DNA of 5,582 nt. Source: Maribacter sp. Lineage in GTDB: Bacteria; Bacteroidota; Bacteroidia; Flavobacteriales; Flavobacteriaceae. A model generated the notes under the pieces. It had not been told where the DNA came from, ran no database searches, and was given only the letters and a program-made list of their open reading frames with translations. The stretch spans positions 1-5,582 of the forward strand of contig JABDKZ010000013.1 in NCBI GenBank assembly GCA_013001935.1, written 5' to 3'. Of this stretch, positions 1-5,582 are shown in pieces; positions within the stretch are counted from its first letter, which is position 1, and each line of letters starts with the position of its first letter. The translations under genes and the position numbers were made by a program.

Positions 1-1152
1 ATGCAGAAGCTCCTACGAACAATATTGTTTCCGTTTTTACTGGTTTTTTCCGTTTCAGATCAACTGCGCCCACCTGACCAGGGTAACCCCACAGTGGAGA
101 GTATTATTAAACATCGGGTAATTCAGAATGATACAACTGCTTTCGAATTATTGGAGAAAAGGGATTCTAATAACAAAACCCTTTGGTATCGAGCGGAAAT
201 AGAAACGGAGGTTTGTAGGGAAAAACTTTGCGAACTAGCCTTCATTAATATTTACTGGGATGAGGTCGGTGATTATTTGAAATTTACCTTACCTGAAGAA
301 AGGGACCTTACCAAGAATGACCATACTCCCTTTGATGTTTCGGATTACCAAAAATTAGATGAAATATTAGCTGATCCGGAAAATGAACTTAAGTATTACT
401 CCTTTCACGAAATTAATGATGCTGTTGAAAATTTGCGCAAAGAGTATGAAGACGTTGATGGTATTACTGGTGCAACACCCATTGGGATGGTAGATGCGGT
501 TGTGAACGGGGCAGCTTTATCATCCTATACTTTTTGGCATCTTGTTTACGGGGCTGCCAGGGATACCATAAAACAGCATGTGAGAAAAAAAACAAACCAG
601 GAATACATATCGCAAAAACTGAAAAGCAACCGATCAAATTTTAGAATATGGGCTATTGAGGAAGCTAAAGAATTATTCCAAACGGAGGATGCTATCACGC
701 ATGAAATCATGCAATTGGTCTCCGATGATCCTAACAAAAAAGTTTCTAACGAAGCATTGAATTTTTTTACTGATGCTCTGTTGGAAAAAAGGGATATTCA
801 GAAAAAACTAATGCATCAATTTTACAAGGCCAGTCATGAAATGAAAATTGATATCCTCAACCGACAAAAAAAGCTTCGGGTAATTTATCCGGAAACCTTT
901 GATTTTCTTTTAGCTGAATTTGCAGAAAAACGGATTGGTGTGCTAGCTTTTTCATCGATCATGGAAATAGCTCAATCGGTTAAAAAACCCTCCGAGTCTT
1001 CCTTCAAAATAATACGAGAATTGTTGTTGCATGACAATTATTATGTCGCAAGAAAGGCTTATGATTTTGTTGTGGAACACCCATCGAATATCAAGGGGTT
1101 AAAAAAGAATATGAAGATTTTTGAAAGAAAGTATGCTGACAGGCTTGATTAA
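1..1152 (+). CDS. Exported protein of unknown function with FMN-binding-like motif and helical repeat-like C-terminus
   Basis: The function is not recognised with confidence. The 383-residue product begins with a basic and hydrophobic stretch (residues 1-20) that looks like a signal peptide, so it probably acts in the periplasm or at the outer membrane. Residues 60-100 are rich in beta-type sequence and hold two cysteines (C72, C77) that could form a disulfide. Residues 152-161 read V-D-G-I-T-G-A-T-P-I, resembling the SGAT-x-T flavinylation motif of FMN-binding domains, but the final Ser/Thr that takes the flavin is Ile here, so covalent FMN binding is doubtful. Residues 200-380 are charged and predominantly helical, with short helix pairs suggesting a HEAT-like scaffold. 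The gene lies 48 bp (or 12 bp) upstream of a sulfatase on the same strand, so co-transcription is likely. The window begins exactly at this ATG, so its ribosome site and a longer upstream start cannot be judged. The reading frame is certain; the domain assignment is tentative. Confidence 0.8.
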   Translation: MQKLLRTILFPFLLVFSVSDQLRPPDQGNPTVESIIKHRVIQNDTTAFELLEKRDSNNKTLWYRAEIETEVCREKLCELAFINIYWDEVGDYLKFTLPEERDLTKNDHTPFDVSDYQKLDEILADPENELKYYSFHEINDAVENLRKEYEDVDGITGATPIGMVDAVVNGAALSSYTFWHLVYGAARDTIKQHVRKKTNQEYISQKLKSNRSNFRIWAIEEAKELFQTEDAITHEIMQLVSDDPNKKVSNEALNFFTDALLEKRDIQKKLMHQFYKASHEMKIDILNRQKKLRVIYPETFDFLLAEFAEKRIGVLAFSSIMEIAQSVKKPSESSFKIIRELLLHDNYYVARKAYDFVVEHPSNIKGLKKNMKIFERKYADRLD

Positions 1153-1156
1153 AGGA
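1151..1156 (+). promoter_or_regulatory. Possible Shine-Dalgarno site for an upstream start of the sulfatase gene
   Basis: AAAGGA lies 8 nt before the ATG at 1165 and overlaps the stop codon of the preceding gene. It favours a start at 1165, whereas the ATG at 1201 has no purine-rich site in front of it. The signal-peptide shape favours 1201. Bacteroidota often initiate without a Shine-Dalgarno site, so this match does not settle the start. Confidence 0.3.
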
Positions 1157-1200
1157 TTTGGTCAATGCGATGCATTTCATTTCTAAATCGAATTAATACA

Positions 1201-2616
1201 ATGAAATTCAAGTTATTATATGTTCTTATTTCAGTCTTGGCCTTTTCAAGTTGTCAGAATGGGCAAAATCAGAAACCAAATATCCTTGTGATCTTGGTTG
1301 ATGATATGGGATACAACGGAATTAGTTGTTTTGGAAATAAACCATGGGAGACCCTTAATATTGACCGGTTAGCATCCGAAGGGATGAAATTCACTAGTGC
1401 ATATGCTTCACCTCTTTGTTCTCCAACCAGAGCAAGTATTTTGACCGGCAAAAATGCTGTAAGGGTAGATATTACCAATTGGATTCCGGGCGGAGTAGAA
1501 TTATATGCCAATCCGAAATTGATAGAGAAACCTTTTACGCAATTATTGCCACTAAAGGAATTTACAGTAGCGGAAGCTTTTAAAGAGAATGATTATGCCA
1601 CTGCACATGTCGGTAAATGGCATTTGGGGGAAGGCCCTATATCTTTGCCCGACAAACATGGATTTGACTATTCATACTTGGTGACTTGGAGTAACCTGCC
1701 TACCTATTTTGTTGAAAATGAGAATAACCAATTTACAGGGTTGTACAAAAATGATGCACCAGAACTTCAATTCTTAACCGACCATTTAGCTGACAAAGCC
1801 ATATTCTGGCTCGACGATCACAAAGATGCTCCTTTTTTTATGCTTTTCGCTACGCAAGTGGTACATCACCCTATCGCTGCCAAGGACGAAGTAAAACAAA
1901 AATATATTGATAAAGGACTTCCTGATAAAGGACGTGATGCCGCTGATTATGCAGCAATGCACAAACACATGGATATTGCTGTTGGAAGATTGCTGGATTA
2001 TCTTGATGATAATAATTTAGCTGAGAATACGATTGTCCTGTTTCTTTCAGATAATGGAGGTAGAGAACCGGAAACCATAAATACGCCGTTTCGAGGAGGA
2101 AAGGGAGAGATACTGGAAGGGGGTATCAGAGTGCCGTTATTGGTGCGTTGGCCGAAGAATATAGCAGCAAACTCAAAATCTGAAGTACCGGTTATCACAC
2201 ATGATCTTTATCCGACACTATTAGATCTTGCTGGATGTAATTTAATACCTGAGCAACATATAGACGGAGTTAGTTTTGCACCTGTTTTAACGGGCATACA
2301 GAAAACTGTCGATGAAAGATCACTTTACTGGCACTATCCACATTACACTAGTATGAAATTCGGACAACCTTCATCTGCAATTCGAAAGGGAGACTGGAAA
2401 TTAATAGAGTTTTTGGAAGATAACAGATTGGAACTTTATAATCTAAAGAAAGATCCGAGTGAATCAAACAACTTGCTTGAAGAAAAACCGAACATAGCTA
2501 ATGAATTAAAAAAGTTGCTCGACGATTGGAGGACAAATGTTGATGCAAAAATGCCGGTTCGGAACCCCGACTACGATTCAACAAAATACTCGGGTTGGCC
2601 GAAATCAGGAAATTAA
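1201..2616 (+). CDS. Lipoprotein S1-family sulfatase (arylsulfatase A-like)
   Basis: This is a formylglycine-dependent sulfatase hydrolysing sulfate esters, most likely on algal or other sulfated glycans. Numbering from the ATG at 1201 (471 aa), residues 1-18 form a short lipoprotein signal ending in the lipobox F-S-S-C18, so the enzyme should be membrane-anchored. The calcium-binding pair D34-D35 follows in an N-I-L-V-I-L-V-D-D-M-G block. The active-site signature is C73-S-P-T-R77, with Cys73 to be converted to formylglycine. G-K-W-H-L-G (138-143), H222-H223, S-D-N-G-G (283-287, metal-binding D284 and N285) and K301 complete the expected set. The length is normal for S1 sulfatases and no key residue is missing. 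The subfamily and position specificity cannot be read from the sequence. A start at 1165 adds 12 residues and has a Shine-Dalgarno-like AAAGGA; 1201 is preferred because it gives a canonical signal peptide. The last 40 codons recur downstream of the next gene at 5266-5388. Confidence 0.95.
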   Translation: MKFKLLYVLISVLAFSSCQNGQNQKPNILVILVDDMGYNGISCFGNKPWETLNIDRLASEGMKFTSAYASPLCSPTRASILTGKNAVRVDITNWIPGGVELYANPKLIEKPFTQLLPLKEFTVAEAFKENDYATAHVGKWHLGEGPISLPDKHGFDYSYLVTWSNLPTYFVENENNQFTGLYKNDAPELQFLTDHLADKAIFWLDDHKDAPFFMLFATQVVHHPIAAKDEVKQKYIDKGLPDKGRDAADYAAMHKHMDIAVGRLLDYLDDNNLAENTIVLFLSDNGGREPETINTPFRGGKGEILEGGIRVPLLVRWPKNIAANSKSEVPVITHDLYPTLLDLAGCNLIPEQHIDGVSFAPVLTGIQKTVDERSLYWHYPHYTSMKFGQPSSAIRKGDWKLIEFLEDNRLELYNLKKDPSESNNLLEEKPNIANELKKLLDDWRTNVDAKMPVRNPDYDSTKYSGWPKSGN

Positions 2617-2704
2617 TTGGTTCAAAAAACAACATGAGTATTCATAATTTAAGAGGATGTTTAAATTTTCCACATGTAGCCAATTGATGGAATTTTAAAC
2701 ATCC
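2493..2704 (+). repeat. Direct repeat, upstream copy (sulfatase 3' end plus hairpin)
   Basis: This segment covers the last 40 codons and stop of the lipoprotein sulfatase gene, 38 bp of flank and a 50-bp hairpin. Bases 2493-2670 align without gaps to 5265-5442 with 14 mismatches (about 92% identity). Bases 2670-2704 are identical to 5548-5582. The only length difference is 106 bp present in the downstream copy. The two copies bracket the GH105-sulfatase fusion gene. Confidence 0.9.
2655..2704. repeat. 50-bp inverted-repeat hairpin, deletion derivative of the 156-bp element
   Basis: The element opens with GGATGTTTAAA (2655-2665) and closes with its exact reverse complement TTTAAACATCC (2694-2704). 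Inside, TTCCA (2668-2672) pairs with TGGAA (2688-2692), extending the stem to 16 pairs with a small internal bulge and a 15-nt loop. It sits 38 bp after the sulfatase stop and 46 bp before the next start codon, where it could weaken read-through or stabilise a transcript end. No T-run follows, so it is not a classic intrinsic terminator. It has the same ends as the element at 5427-5582 but lacks its central 106 bp. Confidence 0.7.
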
Positions 2705-2740
2705 ACTAGGAATAAACAAGATTGGTGAACCTGAGAACTA

Positions 2741-2746
2741 AAAGGA
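2741..2746 (+). promoter_or_regulatory. Shine-Dalgarno-like site of the GH105-sulfatase gene
   Basis: AAAGGA ends 4 nt before the ATG at 2751 and supports that codon as the start. The spacing is short but workable. The start also gives a well-formed signal peptide. Confidence 0.45.
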
Positions 2747-2750
2747 CAAT

Positions 2751-5276
2751 ATGAAAAACTTATTACTATTAATATGCTGCTCTATTTCGACCATCACTGT
2801 TTATGCTCAAAACACTGCAGATATGAAAATAAATGCAGCTATTCAGATGGCGGAGACAGTGGTCGCAGAAACTTCTTTAGAAAAAGGTCAAAAGCCAACG
2901 CGCTATAATCAATGGATGTACCAAAATTATATGATTGGAGAGGGGATAAAAGCGATGGGCGAAGCCTTAGAGCGCCCTGACTTCAGCTCATACAGAGATA
3001 AGCAGATTATGTACTTCTGCGAAGAGTACAAAAATATTGAACATTTTACCAACAGGTACCTTCACCCAGCAACCATGTGGCATTGCGGTATGGTTGCCGG
3101 CCTTGTTGACTTAAGTAAGAAAAGTGATCATCCGGAAATTGCTCGAGGAATTAGCTATTTCCAAAAGATGCTAAATAACGCGCCTAAAGTTGCTGATGGT
3201 ACTTTGGCTCGTTATAAATCTGAGTGGAAATCCAAAGGCATACAAATTGATGACTTGTACATGGTTAGCTCATATTGGGTGCGTAAATCTGTTGGTCTGG
3301 GTGAATCTAAATATCTTGATTTAGCAATCAAAGAAACGCTTAGCTATTATAAACACTTGTGGAATCCGCAAACAAAACTGTTTCATTGCCTATGGGTCGA
3401 AAAAAGGCCAGAAACTCGCATTCCTCACTGGGCTAGAGGCAATGGCTGGTTTGTTATGGCCATCACTGATTTACTGAATTTCGTTCCCGAAAACCATCCG
3501 AAAAGAAGTGAACTTTTGGAGGTCTACAATGAGGTCATGTTGGGCATCATGGCTCGTCAGAACAAAAATGGCTTGTGGCATCAGGTTTTAGACCATCCAA
3601 AAAGTTATACAGAGACATCGAGTTCCGGCATGTTCACTTACTGCCTTCTGCGCGGCTCAGCTAAGGGCTGGCTGCCGGCATCTGCTCGAACTGCCGGTTT
3701 AAGGGGATGGAACGGACTGCAGACAAAACTAACAGACAAAAATCAATTGAAAGACGTGTGTGTGGGCACCGATATGTCAGAGGACGTAAAATATTATTTT
3801 GACCGCAAACGGGTAACCCACGATCAACACGGCATTGGACCCTACCTACTGGCTGCGGCAGAAGTTATTAACGCCGATGCCACGAAAGACTCTTTCGCGA
3901 AAAAGAAACCGAATGTCTTGTTTATTGCTGTTGATGACTTAAACGACTGGGTTGGTTATTTAAAAGAGCACCCCCAGGCCCAGACGCCCCATATAGATAA
4001 ATTAGCCGGTGAATCACATGCCTTTACCCGTGCGTATTGCTCGGCACCGCTCTGTGGACCTTCCAGGACATCATTGATGTATGGGATATACCCGCATCGC
4101 ACCGGCACCTATTTTCATCATCCAACTTACTCTCCAGAGAAATTAATTTCCCCTGAACGTATCCCCCTCCAGTTGGCATTCCAAAAGAATGGATATTACA
4201 CCTCAGGAAGCGGGAAAATCTTTCATTACCCAGAGAAAAGAGGCTGGGATAATTTCGTCCCTCGTCGTAAAAACGAAGATAGCAAACAGATTACGTACGT
4301 ATTTGGAGAGGAGGCTACGCGACCATTGAAAGATTTTAGAGTTGGGGTAAGTGAGGCAGACCCGGACTCTAATGATTTAGATGGTGCGATTGTTAATTGG
4401 GCAATTGATCAACTGAAAGTTAAACATAAGAAACCCTTTTTTATGGCTGTCGGTTTAGTCAAACCTCATTCACCCTGGGTTGCCCCTAAGAAATTTTATG
4501 ATCAATACGATGCCGCCAATATTGAGTTGCCTGAAGTCCCTGAGAATGATCTGGATGATATTCCGGATGCAGGAAAATATATTGCCCACACTGTTTATCC
4601 TTTTTTCAAGAAAAAAGAGCATGAGATAATTGTGGCAAAAAACGGCACATGGGAAAAGTTGATTCATGCCTATTTAGCAACGTGTTCGTACGCAGATTAC
4701 AATGTGGGCAGAATCCTTAAAGCATTGGAAGAATCTCCTTATGCGAAAAATACAATTATCGTACTGTGGGGAGATCATGGGTGGCACTTGGGCGAAAAGG
4801 AGCATTGGCGTAAAATGACCCTTTGGGAACAAGGGACAAGAGTGCCATTCCTCATTAAAACTCCTGGTATGACAGAGGGGAAAATTGTTAATGCCCCAGT
4901 AAGTTTACAGGATATCTACCCAACCCTTGTTGATCTGTGTAAATTAGACCTGTCTCAAGAGTTAGATGGTAACAGTTTGAAGCCTCTTCTAAATAAGAAA
5001 GATGGTGCATGGGACAAGCCAGTGTTAATTAGTTACGGTCCGGGGAATTTTGCTGTCAGGCAAGAACAATGGAAACTTATTCGCTATGCTAATGGTTCAG
5101 AAGAGTTTTATGATATTGGTAAGGACCCGAACGAATATGCCAATTTAGCCGGCAATCCGGAGTTTCAAACGCCATTAGCAAAACTCCGGTCCTCAATCCC
5201 TAAGACGTGGAAATATATCATTTGTCCTCGCACCAAACCCTTTGAAAACACTTTATCTAAACCTCATAGCCAATGA
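2751..5276 (+). CDS. Bimodular GH105-like unsaturated glycuronyl hydrolase fused to S1 sulfatase
   Basis: This 841-residue secreted enzyme carries two complete catalytic domains. Residues 1-20 form a type I signal peptide ending V-Y-A-Q. Residues about 25-372 match GH105/GH88 (alpha/alpha)6-barrel hydrolases, which remove 4,5-unsaturated uronic acids left by polysaccharide lyases. Landmarks are I-D167-D168-L-Y-M with the probable catalytic Asp, A-R-G-N-G-W (228-233), the T-E-T-S-S-S-G-M-F segment (287-295), the V-C-V-G-T block (336-340) and H-G-I-G-P (360-364). A short linker (about 373-386) leads to an iduronate-2-sulfatase-like S1 domain (387-841). That domain has D395-D396, the formylglycine signature C435-G-P-S-R439, G-K-I-F-H (488-492), K-P-H-S-P-W (571-576) and G-D-H-G-W-H-L-G-E (674-682). 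The sulfatase resembles subfamily S1_7, an inference from motifs. The fusion implies that both groups are removed from one oligosaccharide end, as in ulvan-type substrates. The final three codons and stop lie in repeated DNA. Confidence 0.95.
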   Translation: MKNLLLLICCSISTITVYAQNTADMKINAAIQMAETVVAETSLEKGQKPTRYNQWMYQNYMIGEGIKAMGEALERPDFSSYRDKQIMYFCEEYKNIEHFTNRYLHPATMWHCGMVAGLVDLSKKSDHPEIARGISYFQKMLNNAPKVADGTLARYKSEWKSKGIQIDDLYMVSSYWVRKSVGLGESKYLDLAIKETLSYYKHLWNPQTKLFHCLWVEKRPETRIPHWARGNGWFVMAITDLLNFVPENHPKRSELLEVYNEVMLGIMARQNKNGLWHQVLDHPKSYTETSSSGMFTYCLLRGSAKGWLPASARTAGLRGWNGLQTKLTDKNQLKDVCVGTDMSEDVKYYFDRKRVTHDQHGIGPYLLAAAEVINADATKDSFAKKKPNVLFIAVDDLNDWVGYLKEHPQAQTPHIDKLAGESHAFTRAYCSAPLCGPSRTSLMYGIYPHRTGTYFHHPTYSPEKLISPERIPLQLAFQKNGYYTSGSGKIFHYPEKRGWDNFVPRRKNEDSKQITYVFGEEATRPLKDFRVGVSEADPDSNDLDGAIVNWAIDQLKVKHKKPFFMAVGLVKPHSPWVAPKKFYDQYDAANIELPEVPENDLDDIPDAGKYIAHTVYPFFKKKEHEIIVAKNGTWEKLIHAYLATCSYADYNVGRILKALEESPYAKNTIIVLWGDHGWHLGEKEHWRKMTLWEQGTRVPFLIKTPGMTEGKIVNAPVSLQDIYPTLVDLCKLDLSQELDGNSLKPLLNKKDGAWDKPVLISYGPGNFAVRQEQWKLIRYANGSEEFYDIGKDPNEYANLAGNPEFQTPLAKLRSSIPKTWKYIICPRTKPFENTLSKPHSQ

Positions 5277-5388
5277 ATTAAAAAAGTTGCTCGACGATGG
5301 GAGGACAAATGTTGATGCAAAAATGCCGGTTCGCAACCCAGATTATGATTTAACAAAATATTCAGGTTGGCCGAAATCAAGAAAATAA
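5266..5388 (+). pseudogene. C-terminal remnant of a second lipoprotein-type sulfatase gene
   Basis: Read in the frame one base ahead of the fusion gene, this stretch encodes 40 residues and a stop that match the end of the lipoprotein sulfatase at 36 of 40 positions. The four changes are Trp to Gly, Ser to Leu, Gly to Arg and Asn to Lys. At the DNA level 7 of the 11 coding differences are synonymous, the pattern expected if both copies once encoded working proteins. Everything upstream of this tail, including the signal peptide, the active-site cysteine and the metal ligands, is absent, and no start codon or ribosome site is evident. It is therefore a relic, left either by deletion of a paralogous sulfatase or by recombination that placed the fusion gene against it. 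Confidence 0.8.
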
Positions 5389-5426
5389 TGGGTTCAAGAA
5401 ACAACATGAGCATTCATAATTTAAGA

Positions 5427-5582
5427 GGATGTTTAAATTTTCATGATTGAGTGAAGGTGAGTAAATTTTATTTTGAGCAAGGCAAAAAACGTAGGCATAC
5501 CTGTAAGGTACGGCGAGGCTTTTTGCAGCAGATCAGGATGAAATTTGCCACATGTAGCCAATTGATGGAATTTTAAACATCC
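5427..5582. mobile_element. 156-bp inverted-repeat (MITE-like) element, full-length version
   Basis: The element has perfect 11-bp terminal inverted repeats, GGATGTTTAAA at 5427-5437 and TTTAAACATCC at 5572-5582. Beyond the termini the two arms still pair imperfectly, about 34 of 52 positions. GCAAAAA (5482-5488) pairs with TTTTTGC (5520-5526), and TACCT (5498-5502) pairs with AGGTA (5506-5510) around a GTA loop, so the whole unit can fold into one long interrupted hairpin. It contains no transposase frame. It could be a small non-autonomous element moved in trans, or a structured intergenic repeat of the REP/ERIC type. No target-site duplication is visible, and the 3' flank of this copy is outside the window. 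A shortened sibling lies at 2655-2704. Confidence 0.6.

Larger units (their letters stand above)
5265..5582 (+). repeat. Direct repeat, downstream copy (longer version)
   Basis: This is the second copy of the sulfatase 3' end and its flank, overlapping the last four codons (three sense codons plus stop) of the fusion gene. It matches 2493-2670 over its first 178 bp with 14 mismatches and matches 2670-2704 exactly over its last 35 bp. Between these two blocks it holds 106 bp (5442-5547) absent from the upstream copy. The copy runs to the last base of the window, so the true end of the repeat is unknown. Bases 5277-5582 hold no intact gene. Confidence 0.9.

Noticed and set aside
546..737. Antisense open frame of 63 codons inside the first gene
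   Set aside because: It lies wholly opposite a better-supported gene, and its low-complexity hydrophobic product has no recognisable motif. The same applies to the antisense frames at 1269-1511, 1786-1968, 1998-2198 and 4470-4667.
2655..2704. Intrinsic (rho-independent) terminator of the sulfatase gene
   Set aside because: The stem is strong but A/T-rich and has no T-run after it on either strand, and the same inverted ends recur in the longer element at 5427-5582. A repeat element is the better explanation, though some effect on transcription is possible.
2617..2750. Bacteroidota-type promoter (TTTG and TAnnTTTG) before the fusion gene
   Set aside because: The only near match, TAAATTTT at 2662-2669, has a mismatch in the -7 box, lies in the hairpin and has no convincing upstream box. 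It is not reportable as a promoter.
3640..3720. Locally G/C-rich stretch in the GH105 domain as a sign of a recent insertion
   Set aside because: The encoded segment (G-W-L-P-A-S, then R-G-W-N-G-L) is typical of GH105/GH88 proteins, so family conservation explains the composition.
5250..5261. Extension of the sulfatase relic upstream, through similarity of 5250-5261 (ACTTTAT then CTAAA) to 2433-2447
   Set aside because: The shared blocks are only 7 and 5 bp with a gap and A/T-rich content, and this stretch encodes the C-terminus of the fusion protein. Chance similarity is likely.
2493..5582. Composite transposon carrying the fusion gene
   Set aside because: The repeats are in direct orientation, but no transposase or insertion-sequence gene is present and the repeat is largely coding sequence of a sulfatase. 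Homologous recombination or a past gene duplication explains it better.

Overview
The window suggests a Bacteroidota bacterium, probably a marine or algae-associated polysaccharide degrader. The DNA is A/T-rich. The encoded proteins carry export signals, including a lipoprotein-type one. Two formylglycine-type sulfatase domains sit next to an unsaturated-glycuronyl hydrolase (GH105-like) domain. This looks like a piece of a catabolic locus for a sulfated, uronic-acid-containing polysaccharide. Ulvan-like or rhamnogalacturonan-like substrates fit best, but that is inference, because no lyase, SusC/SusD pair or regulator lies in the window.

Layout, all on the + strand: (1) 1-1152, an exported protein of unknown function. 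It has a TGATP motif resembling the flavinylation motif of FMN-binding domains and a helix-rich C-terminal half that looks HEAT-like. (2) 1201-2616 (or from 1165), a lipoprotein S1-family sulfatase with a C-S-P-T-R active site. (3) 2617-2750, a 134-bp gap holding a 50-bp hairpin with 11-bp perfect inverted ends. (4) 2751-5276, one 841-residue exported protein fusing a complete GH105-like domain to a complete iduronate-2-sulfatase-like S1 domain (C-G-P-S-R). (5) 5265-5582, a second, diverged copy of the 3' end of the first sulfatase gene and its downstream flank, ending in a longer (156-bp) version of the hairpin element. No intact gene lies in 5277-5582.

The most informative structure is the pair of direct repeats bracketing the fusion gene. 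The 178 bp at 2493-2670 match 5265-5442 with 14 differences, and the 35 bp at 2670-2704 match 5548-5582 exactly. In the coding part of the repeat 7 of 11 differences are synonymous, so the downstream copy is probably the relic of a paralogous sulfatase gene that was once under selection, not a fresh duplication. The fusion gene takes its last three codons and its stop from this repeat, read in another frame. The upstream hairpin looks like a deletion product of the 156-bp element: the missing 106 bp equal the spacing between two AAATTT copies in the longer version.

Proposed joint function: after a polysaccharide lyase makes oligosaccharides with a 4,5-unsaturated uronic acid end, the GH105-like domain would remove that residue and the two sulfatases would remove sulfate esters, exposing the neutral sugars to glycosidases. 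The sequence supports the enzyme classes well; the substrate is not determined. I see no evidence for an entirely new kind of system. The unusual points are the bimodular enzyme, the repeat-mediated remodelling and the inverted-repeat element.
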